From positions 43,947,385 through 44,007,384 of the forward strand of contig NC_088295.1 in the NCBI RefSeq assembly GCF_032854445.1: a stretch of DNA of 60,000 bases, read 5' to 3'. This document shows positions 14,000 to 25,900 of the stretch, piece by piece (positions within the stretch are counted from its first letter, which is position 1; each line of letters opens with the position of its first letter). Position numbers and translations under genes: made by a program. The notes under the pieces were generated by a model. It saw nothing but the letters and a program-made list of their open reading frames with translations. It did not search any database and was not told the DNA's origin. The stretch comes from Liolophura sinensis (taxonomy: Eukaryota; Mollusca; Polyplacophora; Chitonida; Chitonidae).

Positions 14000-16900
14000 T
14001 AGTAATGGCACCTTAAAAGTTAATCATTATATGAAAGGTCGAAGAACTATGGCAACACACGTAAAAATCATTCCTTTGGGATATTTTCCCCCAAGTGTGA
14101 ACTTGCACAGACAAAAAGAAATTCTCTTATTTCAGTTTTCAACAATATGCATGAAATGAAATATCAAGATATTAATCCTTTCTGTAAACCTTTGTAGCAT
14201 TTGTTTTTAGACTTGGATATGTTTTATTTAAGAATGAGACCCAGTACTATCATCAGTTTTATGTTATTTGTATATATGGAGTGGATGGTCATTATTGTAA
14301 CCATTGGTTGTTGTACTATGGGAAGCGGCATATCTTCTAACAAAATATTATTTCTGTCTTGGTAATAAGAAGATAGCATAACTTTTTTCCCCCCATGTCC
14401 CCCCAGCTTATAAACTTCATGTCGTAATGAAAAGACACTTTTCTTCAAAAGTTATGAATATTTTAATTCAGTTTAAATGGTGAAAATGATATGTTGAACA
14501 ATTCAAAACTGATTTCCTCATGCAGATTTCTGTACTTGACCAGGGGTATGGCATGCATTTGTTGTCTGTCAGTGGTTTCAGAATCTTTCGCCTGGTTCTC
14601 CTATATCTGGTGGTTGACAGACCTATGACTACCGGCTCTGCGAGAGCCAGGCTACAGATATGCTGTGCACAATTGAAGCTTCTTTTACATTTTCACCTGC
14701 ATTTGTTTTATAGCCTCACTTGCGTTCCTCGGCATCAAAGGTTGGTTTTTTCAGGCTTGCAGGCACTGATTGCTGTGATCTTGTTGTATTGCACACCCAA
14801 AAGTTCACACTGAACATGTACGCATAGTGTAATACATGTAGGTGTGTTCGATATATTCTCACTAGTTGTCACACGAGTGCATTAGTCAGTATGTCTTAAT
14901 GAGGTAAGATCATCCCCGTCCACATTTTCCTTGGCCTTCTTGCAGTATTTTATAACAATAAAGGTGCACATCTAATATCCTAATATCATAATTCTTGAAA
15001 AATTGAAAGAAAATGAAAGTCAAGCAGAGTATGCTTGTATGCTGAAGCTTTTGAGTTGTTTTTCTGCCTGTAGAAGGTTAACCTCAAACTTGGGTTTACA
15101 TCTGTATGATACTACTGATGACAGCAGTTAGTACAAAGTTACGACTGAGAAATTTGCTTGACTTTTTGGGCACTGCTTTCATAGAGTTGCAAGATTAGTT
15201 GTTCCTGACTAAACAAATCCAGGTAAAGAGGCCCCATTATCTTTCATTTGATTGATTAGGAGTATGAGGCATTAGTTTTTGTTCCACGGCAAATTTTAAG
15301 AATTTATGTGAACTTTTCACTTTCAGTTTAATCAGATCTAGTTTAAGGAATTTAAAGTTTGTGTCACAAAAATCTTGCCAAAACTCAATGCATAATTTGG
15401 CCAATAGCTTAAATTTGTATCTGAAGTCCCAAGAAAATGCTTGGCTCAAGGAAAAAAAACCCAATGAAGTAGACTTGTCTTTCTATACGTGATAAATGTT
15501 TTAACTGGGCTATTGATCAGTGATGCATGTATACTGCCTCTACCCACAGAATTATTGTTTGACAAGATTGCATGTCATGATCACCAGTCTCATGATTGCC
15601 AATATTTATGTCAAGTGCTTAGTTTAAGTATTAACCAGAATGTGAAAAATACAAATACTCTTTCCAGTATCCAGATACTCTGTCATAAATTGCAATTTCA
15701 GCGTGAAAAAGGGATTAGAAATGAGTGTACTCATTTCTTTTGAGAATTTGTTATGAAGCAATCATAATTACCTGACCCCAGGATCATGAAGTTGTCTTAG
15801 TCTTAAATCAGACTTTCATTTGAATATAGACACTGATTTTCAATTTTGTCATAGAAGACAAATAGGCCACTTCTAAGAACTAAAAGACTGAAGTAAAACT
15901 CCAATCATACATAAATACTTACGTATTTAATTCAGAATTCCTCAGGTAGTGTAATTCTTCAACCTTTGCATGTTTGCATGGTGTTTATTCAAGTAGATCC
16001 TGAAGCCATTATTCTGTGTAAACTGATAAAATCACTCTTTTTGGGAAGCCCTGAAATTGGCCAATCCAACCAATGTAACTTTGTCTTCAAAATCACGTAT
16101 AAATGTGCATAAATTGCACTGAAATTTGCTCTTTCGTATGCAAAAAGCTTGAGGAATTAGGGTTAGTCAACGTTTTAGCGACATAAACTGTTTTAGATTT
16201 TTTGACTTAATCTGACTTAATCATAAACAGCTTTGTGATCCTGGGGCCTTGGCTTTTCAAGATGTTTGTGTTTATAACTGTTTATTCCAAACCTGCCTAC
16301 AGTGAACATTTGATTTTGAGATTGTCTTCTCAAACTGACCTGTAGACACCCATAGCATGCTGTAATAACCCAGTAGCTTATTTATTCCCATTGCACATCT
16401 CTGCTGCATTGTGGGCTTAACATGGTGCTGGAGACACCATTTTTGGTCATGCTTTGTGTACAGGGTTGATAATGATGTTCCTGTAACAATGTCCAACTGT
16501 TATCTTTAAAAAAGTTAAGAAAGGCAAGACTGAGGTTTTAGGTGTTTCAGAATTCTTTAATCAAAATCTTATGTGAAATTTTGATAATGAAGACGGAAAA
16601 TGTACACAAAGAATAATATTGTTGGATGCATTTAATTTCTGGAATGACAAATGTAGTAAGACTGAGGCATAGCCTTATCATTACCGTGCAAGCAAATTTG
16701 ATCAACAAGCCCACAATGAACAGAGTGAGTAGCTACAGTACCTAGGCAGTGATGTCACTGATCTGTTGTACATGTAAACCTATTGTATGCAAACGCTTCT
16801 AACATTCCATTCATGATCATATACAAGTTTATTATGAATATGAATGTTGATATTTACATTATCCATTTACTAAAATAAACTTTGTATTCAGCTTCTATTT

Positions 16901-19900
16901 ATAAGTGAGTGATCAGTATAAGTAATGTTTGTTTACATTTGTTCGTGTGTTTTAACAGTGTTTATAAGCATATTGTTCCATTTAAAGATCATTATCCTTT
17001 CACATTATGTCTCTTAATGTTACATGTAAATATAATCATTATTATCATATATATATGTATATATATTCCTCACCTTTCCATATTAAGCGTCAGTGTATTA
17101 ATCACAATTATGTATGGTAATTGGCACTTACTTTTGCATTATTTTTCATTTGCCTTTTTTTATGTCCTAAGCTTTTCACCATACTATGTATGCAATGATA
17201 GTGTCACATATATGTATATGTGCAATATTATATGTACTTATATCAAAGGAACTAAAACTTTCACAAAAACTGAGAAATTTCTATGCTTTTTGTACATGTA
17301 ATTCTGAGACATTTTATCACATTCAGGTGTTTTAAGTCATATTGCCATGTTTGAGAATCCAGAAAGCATGTCCCCATCTTACAAACAACCACAGTCTAGC
17401 ATCCTTTAAGCACATCCCCTTCCAGCAAATGCAACCCCACCCAGAAAACTTGTCCCCACCCAGAAAACACATTCCCTCCCGGCATCCTGAAGCATGTAAC
17501 CTTCCAGCGAACACCTCCTCTTCCACTCACAGCTTCCTGCGAGTATGCCCTCTTCCAGCAAACACGTCCTCATCTAGCAAAAACACCCCCATCCATTATC
17601 CAGCAAACATGCCCACCATTCAGCATCAGTAAGCACATTCCCATCCAGCAAACATGCCCACCATCCAGCATCAGTAAGCACATTCCCATCCAGCAAACAT
17701 GCCCACCATCCAGCATTCAGCAAGCACATTCCCATCCAGAAAACATGCCCGCCATCCAGCATTCAGCAAGCACATTTCCATCTAGCAGACATGCCCGCCA
17801 TCCAACATTCATCAAGCTCATTCCCATCCAGCAAACATGCCCGCCATCCAGCATTCAGCAAGCACATTTCCATCTAGCAGACATGCCCGCCATCCAACAT
17901 TCATCAAGCACATTCCCATCGAGCAAACATGCCCGCCATCCAGCATTCAGCAAGCACATTTCCATCTAGCAGACATGCCGCCATCCAACATTCATCAAGC
18001 TCATTCCCATCCAGCAAACATGCCCGCCATCCAGCATTCAGCAAGCACATTTCCATCTAGCAGACATGCCCGCCATACAACATTCATCAAGCTCATTCCC
18101 ATCGAGCAAACATGCCCGCCATCCAGCATTCAGCAAGCACATTTCCATCTAGCAGACATGCTCGCCATCCAACATTCATCAAGCACATTTCCATCTGGCA
18201 GACATGCCCGCCATCCAACATTCATCAAGCACATTCCCATCCAGCAAACATGCCCACCATACAGTATTCCACATCCCCGTATTGCACACAGGTGCCCATT
18301 TAGTCATATATGTTTGAGTAATGCATATGCATCCCCTGCCACTTGTTCACAGGGCCATGAGACTTCATTGAAGGCCTCCATCTGGGAGACTGTGACCGGC
18401 ATGTACAAGAAACTCTACAAGCCGTTCCAGATTGACAGCCCAGACTTGAAGCCTATCCCCAAGACATTACATTGTCCCTACAACAGAGACAAGGACTATC
18501 TGTGAGTCTGTGAGACAGTGTGTTATAGCAAAAATAGGATGTTACTAATGGCTGTTTTTACAATTTCAGGAGTTTGCTATAATATGTAGTGTTTATATAT
18601 TCATTCCCGTCATTATTTGAACTTTTCAAGATACATGTAACCTTGTAATGAAATATTGCTTGTGTTGAAAAATCCAGAATGACAGAATTATCAGTGAAAT
18701 AGATAAATTGAGCAGGTCATGGCTGAGCTGGGTTTAAAGACACTCGTCTTTTAATTGCCTGGTTACCCGACTCGCTGTTTATTGAACCTGGGGGATGGTC
18801 CAGTATTTACCTCAGACTCGGCCAGGTTTCCTCTAACCATAATGCTTGTGTCCATCGTCTAACTGAAATAATCCTGAGTACGCCAAAACCCCAACCAAAT
18901 AAGTAAGAACATTACTGTTTACTGGGCTTTGGTGATAATAAGCAGAGCTTGGGTGGTCTTTGCGGAGTCTTGCGTTGGTTAAAGACCACTTGTCTTTCAC
19001 ACGTAGGGTGTACATATCTGTGCTGTACACATGGGAAAGTTCATCAGTAAATTGCTGAAGGTTGGTAGTAATCTTTGGCACTCAGGTTTCCTCCACCCTT
19101 AAACTGCTTTACACATGGGAAAGTTCATCAGTAACTTGCTGAATGTAGGTATTAAATCTGGGCACTCAGGTTTCCTTCACCCATAAAACTGCTTTACACA
19201 TGGGAAAGTTCATCAGTAAATTGCTGAAGGTTGGTAGTAAACCCTGGTACTCAGGTTTCCTCCATCCATAAAACTGACTGTCATTGTATAAGTGAAAGAT
19301 TCTTGATCATGGCATCAAACAACTATCAGATAAGTAAGTAAATAAATACTGCTGTGAACACACTCCTCCACCTTTGACATTTGCAGGTTTGATATTAAGG
19401 ATCAAGTGAGCTTCTTTGACAGTGCTCAGAGAAGTCGTATTGTGGAATTCATCCTCAGAAGGAAACATTTTTCACAGTCTGATAACAAAGATGTTTCTTT
19501 CGGTAAGCTTTTTACTATATTTGGCATCTTTTCTAGTCATTTTTGGGTCATTTAGACCAGAATTGTTGGACCTGTTTCAAACTGGACTTTCCAAAAGCTT
19601 CCACATCCAGCAACACAAAAAGAGCAAAGCTAAACAGAAAGTGGCATGGGGTTGAAGCGCACCTTGTAATTGTCACAAATGAGGCTTGTAAAGGAAGACC
19701 ATACAATAAAAATGAAATTTTGCTAATGCTGTCGCTCAGTGTCAGGTATTTCCAAATTGTAGTATGACCTGTAAAAGTTGTTTTTGTTGCACATTTTTAC
19801 CAGTCTTGCTCTTGAAAAAGAGAGTTATCAGTAATTGGTAAGGATTTTCATGGCTGGACATACTCTACCTCTATCTACTGTTTTTCTTTCACGTACTATT

Positions 19901-22900
19901 GTATATGAATCTGTTTACTTCGTGTGTGTTTGCTACCTATACTTGGCATAAAGTAGGGGGCCTCTGTGGCTCAGTTGGTTACCGCGCTAGCGCAGCGCAA
20001 TGACCCAGGAGCCTCTCACTAATGCGGTCGTTGTGAGTTCATATCCAGCTCATGCTGGCTTCCTCTCCAGCTCCTCTCTTAAGTGGGAAGATCTGCCAGC
20101 AACCTGCAGATGGTTGTGGGTTTTCCCCAGGCTCTTCCCAGTTTCCATAATGCTGGCCGCCCTCGTATAAGTGAAATATTCTTGAGTATGGCGTAAAACA
20201 CCAATCAAATAAATAAACAAATTGAATAAAGTAAGCTTCAAACGTGTACGTTCAAAATTATCACAGCGTATATGTCTGTCTAGTCTTGAGTGTCTACTTT
20301 TGCAATATTTTAGCCTTACCGCTGGATCAACAAGATGTATATGCTTATGTGCAAACTAGAATGAAGCTTCAGATAGGAAATTGTACCAAAAAGTACTTGG
20401 CAACGTCTCTGGTGTTAAACCACTGGCACAGGAGGTGCGATTTCAATCCTGTCCTTGGACGGGGAATTTCAGTTGTTTGAATGTCTGTATGTGACAGGTG
20501 AGAAAGTTACCAAAGCTTGGTGATTTAACCTGCCTGGGCACTCAGGTTTCCTCCACCTCTACAATTTGCTGCAACAGTGTTAGGAAAATATTCCTGAGCA
20601 TGGCATCAGACAAGTCAAAAACTGTCTTCCATGACTAAGGCATTGGTACTCATTTTGTCTGATTCTGACAGCTCCATTGATCTCGAAAAGGTGTTTTGAG
20701 GCTTATTGGAAAGGAATGAGGTATTCTACTGGACAAATATAAATTTCCGTATGAAAAACAATTTTTTCTAACCTTTATTTGTCAGTAAAATGCACTTATT
20801 GGGGACAAGTTTTAGGGAATATAATGTATTAAAAGTAAATATAAATACAGGACAGTTCTTTGTAGCGTATGCATGTATTTTTACGGTGTATACATGTACA
20901 CATTTAATACAGATGCAGACCTGAATAATGTGGAGTTCAAATCCAGTGTGTGCAATTTTATCGTAGTGTGCAGGCGACTCTTAATCTGATGTACTATTTC
21001 AGGGAAAAAAAGTCAAAAAGTTCGCAAAGCAGGGTTTGCAGGTAACATGGGAATTGATTTAACTCAGTTGTGTGTTAATATTAAGTCTTGGGTATTCTAC
21101 CTCACTGAAGTCATTTATGGGCGGAAGCAAGGTTATGCAGCATTTTTGGCAAAATCTAATTATTAGCTTCATTATTATTTTGAGCCATAACCCAATTCCA
21201 AATTCATTTTTGTGTAAATTTGGAAATGTACATTAATTGACATACAAGTTATGGTTAATGTGCAAACATTTTTTATCATTTTTTTCCACTTCCTTTCATG
21301 TAAAAAACAATATACTTATACGAGATAACTTTCTTTCCCTCCATTAACAAAAGAGGTAGACCCTGAGCCTGCTCTGTGTGAAAAGGATAAACTTTGTACA
21401 TGTATTGTTACAGTTTTTTTGTTGACAGCACAAATTGTGATTAACAGAAAGACATTGAGTGTATTGTTAAGTGTGTGCATTGTCAGCATGTTAACAGTAT
21501 GTCATATCCGGGAAAGAGGTTGACTATTGTCTGATTAGTAGTGTTCATTTATGTTCAAGTGATACGTAACGACACCAAAGCTGTTCTGTACCCAGTTCAT
21601 TTGGAAAATATTATAAAGAGCACAGATGTGAAAAACTAAGTTGTAATGATAAGAAAGAAGTGTAGCTTTGCAGAAGTCAGTTTTTGACATCTCTATAACT
21701 TGTAAAGATTTCTGTACTTTTTACCTGTTTTTGTTTGTGTCACAACAATTCAGAATGTGAAATGGCTGCTGGACTCTAATAGATGGTTGAGTATTTGGCA
21801 TCACCTACTTTGGCATCACTTTAATTTGATGGTTCACAGTGTTTGTGTATCATTGAAGATTATGGCTCATGTTGTCTCATATTTTTCCTTGAGTCGCTGT
21901 GCCTGTGTAGCTACAGTCTACAAATTAGGCGTATACAGGCTATAGCAATATAATGTAAAGATTGTGAAAATTTGTGTCGCATGTTGGAAAGTTGTCCATT
22001 ACTTGCCTGTGGTCTGTGGTTTTCTTAAGGCACAAGAGTTTCCTCTATCCATTCATAGTTCTGAGGATAACGTTAAAGGATGCGCAAAATATTTGAATTT
22101 TATTTTTTCGTATGTAGTTTAGGATGTGTCATAATGTATAATAGCACATAAAAGCTTCTCACCTTACTTCCTAGGGCACAGAAATAACTTTAAACTATAG
22201 TTTTTGTCCATGTCATCGGTGGTCAGTTCGGAAATTGTATAGCCTTCAGTCATGACATCAATTTTGGTAGCTGTTAAAACAAGTTTTTGGTTAGATTAGC
22301 CAGAGTTGTGGTGCACAGAGGGAGTTGCGGCACGCTAAGGGTAATATTTAAAAATATTACAGCCATTGACAGAAAACCTGTATGAAATAGAGGGCTTAGT
22401 AATAAAAACATAATGATTTTTTTTTTCATGGCCTTACTTGTTATGCTTAAAACCATTATCTTCGTTTTAGAGTTGCATGTATTTTTCATGTGCCAGTCAC
22501 TTAAATTTATATTACTGAACCTTCATTTGATTTAGCATGTGAAACATATCCCTTGAATGCAGCTTCCCTTGATTAGTTTGATCTATTAGGGAAGCCTAGA
22601 TCTCTTCCGGCATGCCCCTTGTCTCTGCTGTTTTGTGTGACCTATTCTTTGTAAATGTACAATTGTCCAGTTTCCAACTGTAATCTTATGATTTGCTGTG
22701 ATTTTTTTTTAATGTGAAGAAAGTTTATTGTACATGTTTGACAGTGGTGACACATTTCGGTCTGCTCAGCTCTGTTAATTTGATTTTAAAAGTTTCCACC
22801 ATAGTCCATTTGCCCTATGATCTTGTTTGGTTAATTCTCAAATAGAATTTACCGTTACCACTGTATCTGTATTATCTTATGTAGATACATATGGTTTAAA

Positions 22901-25900
22901 TGTAGTATCTATATTATCTTATGTAGATACATATGGTTTAAATGTAGTATCTATATTATCTTATGTAGATACATATGGTTTAAATGTAGTATCTGTTGGC
23001 AATCAGAAGAAAAAGAAAATACTCTAAAATGTATACCTGCTGATAATTTCTGCAACTGCATCTTGATCTGAAGCTTTTTTGATTTCCCCGTTTGCTGTTT
23101 TGTTTGTCTTGCCTTGTGCATATAATGAACAGGTTTTTATTATGCACACATATTAATGTAACAGACCCATATTATAGTAACCCAGTCTGTCGGCAACCTG
23201 CTGTTGGTCGTTGGTTTCCCCAGGCCCTGCCCAGTTTCCTCCCACCATAATGCTGGCTGCCGTTGTATGAGTGAAATATTCTTGAGTATGGCGTAAAATA
23301 TCAATCAAGTAAAAAAATAAATCAAATAAATACAGTAACCCAACATTTTTTTCCCATGGTAGCATATTAAGTAAAAGGTGAGTGATGGGCTATTATGGTG
23401 CAATTGTTGATATGGCAAGAGCTTAATTATGAAATCAGTTGAAGTATTAGGGTAATAAGCCGTGGCTGGTTGAGTTTAGAGAGGGATATTTTGCATCATG
23501 ATTGTTTTATAAAAGTCCCATCTTGTCGATGAATTTTCAGCATCTGGACTGTATTGATTTGATTTCTAGATGCTCATTTGAATTGATTGTTTAGACTTTA
23601 TTTTGACCTTTAACAGTGTGTATTAAGTGAGTGAAATACATACCCTAAATTTTCAACCTTTTCAACCACACCTTCCACCAATATTTTAAACATTCTGAGA
23701 AAACTATGTGGTGGAGACAAATAGTTTGCATAGTTATATGAAGCTTACATATTTAATGGCACAAATCATTTTCATAATAATTATATGTATGAATTCCACT
23801 GAAAAAAGTGCTAAAGTGATTGATAAGGTTGAAGTTTACATGTACATTTAAGTACATAATGGTACATATAATTTTTTTTTTTTTCTAGCAGAAGTTGTGA
23901 ACATGTATTACTGTTGAGTGTTCACTGTCTTCTACACATATGACCGTTGACAAACACAGTCTGAATGAAATGTCATGTAATGCAGACTGCTGATGGTGGG
24001 CTTTATCATTTGACTTCATCATTTGTGAAGTCCATTTGACTTCATCATTTGTGAAGTCATTTACTGTTTATTGTTTATTCAGGCATATAGCCCCATTTAC
24101 AGGAGAGATAGTGATAAAAAACACAAAAACTATGTATTCTTGTTGTAAAAGTCTAGACCATAAACTCATTTCCTCACGTGTATTGTTTCAGGCATCAAGA
24201 AAATGATAGCTGATGGCCACTTTGCAGCATCTTATCCACTGCATGAGGTACTGAATTTCCAAGGTTCATTTTTTTTTTGGAGTGATACATTCTGCTTGGT
24301 TCATCCAGAGTTTTTTTTTTGTGGGAAGTTTGATTATTTATGTATCAGAAAAACTTACAGTATTGACATCAAGAGTATCATTTTCACACCTTCATATGCT
24401 TCTAAAAGTGCTATCTTACATACTAGATTCTAAATGAAATAAAGTAACTACATGATCTAGGTGATCACAGTCAGAATGCCTTTGTTCCAGCTTAATGGAT
24501 AATAGCTGTTTGTCCAAATTCACTACCCTTGACAGATAAAGTAGTTCATTTGTCAATGTCCTGGTTCCTGCTCAGCAATGTGATCGGTTAACTTGCAGTG
24601 CAAATTGATATCTGCCTATTAGCTCGGAAGTAATCAGTGTACATTGTAAACCAGGCACTACCTGTAGCTAGCCATGCAAATTTCTTCCACTGTCCATGAA
24701 AACATGACAGTCTATGGTGAAACATTTTGGAAATGTAGTGAGTGAAATGTTTTCCTTGTTAACCTGCCAGGTAGTTGTTAATGTGACTGTTGTTCTTCCA
24801 CCTTTCTGTCATACAAGTGAAACAATCTTTAGCAGAGTCGATCAATAGATCAATACTTCTGCATGTGCTTGTGTTTGACACAAAACTAGATGTGCTTCAT
24901 CGCTTTGTTTTGCTGTTGTAGGGTCACTGGAAGCCAAACTCTGCTCCCAACAGGAGGAAAATTCTGTTTGACCACTGGGCAAATTGGAAGAACTTTCTGA
25001 AAATACAACCTCTAGGATATGTCCAGTATGTCCTCGAAATGTATCTCTAAAATTACGTGAATATTTGCAGAGGAGTACATAACTGTGGTAGTTGAAATAC
25101 AAAACTATTAGTTTTCTGGTAAATGTAACATAAAATATATACTTTACCAGTTCTTTTTCAAGTCGAAAATTTTCAAGCAATATTAATACAGACAGGGGAA
25201 ATATCTTTCAGTGCATCATCCTATGTGTAAGCCTTATTGAACACGATTCTTTTGCGATACATGATTCATTGTGATGCATGATTCATTGACTTCTCAGGTA
25301 GGTTTCATATAGTATTTATCGCCACGGTCATATGGCTGAAATACTGCTGATGTGTCATTAAACCCCAAGCAATCTTGTTATTTGATCTTTATCAAGTCCT
25401 GTATTTGCATATTTCTAGGCGTTACTTTGGAGTGAAGGTTGGTCTATATTTTGCCTGGCTGGGGTTCTACACAGCCATGCTTGTGCCCGCATCAGTCATG
25501 GGTGTGTGCGTCTTCATCTATGGATTGTGTATCATGAACAGTAGTACCCCAAAGTAAGTCTGTAGTCATGCACAACTATGTAACTCTTTCTGTAGCACTC
25601 AAATTTAGGACTAAATTGTTTCCTCATTGAGTAAATTAAAGGCATGGAAGTGATACTCAAATGTAGTACTAAATTGTGTTTCCTTGTTGAGTATATTAAA
25701 AGCATTGAAGTGATACTCAGATTTAGTACTAAATTGTACTTTTTTGAATATATTAAAGGCATTGAAGTCATACTCAAATTTAGGACTAAATTGTACTTTT
25801 TTGAATATATTAAAGGCATTGAAGTGATACTCAAATTGAGTACTAAATTGTACTTCTTTTTTTGATATATATATTAAAGGCATTGAAGTCATACTCAAAT

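Larger units (their letters stand above)
12468..18352 (+). other. Anoctamin intron 5 (5.9 kb)
   Basis: No exon is supported inside. It holds a SINE-2 copy (12816-13168), a (TA)n tract (13955-13996), a MITE-like element (15951-16166) and the minisatellite at 17375-18285. Short open frames here are AT-rich or repeat-derived and look accidental. Confidence 0.7.
19503..24191 (+). other. Anoctamin intron 7 (4.7 kb)
   Basis: Holds a full-length SINE-1 with target-site duplication (19956-20225), a SINE-3 fragment (about 20490-20610), a 42-bp triplication (22863-22988), a SINE-1 3' fragment (23184-23335) and a MITE (23641-23842). No exon is supported. Confidence 0.7.

Noticed and set aside
16909-17301. 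A 130-codon open frame with hydrophobic residues
   Set aside because: AT-rich intron sequence; hydrophobicity follows from T-rich codons; no homology or splice context.
17375-18285. CRISPR-like array of direct repeats
   Set aside because: Units are contiguous with no unique spacers, in a eukaryotic intron; it is a minisatellite.
17837-18505. A 222-codon open frame as a separate gene
   Set aside because: Most of it is the 46-bp minisatellite; its only gene-like part is anoctamin exon 6. Kept only as a finding.
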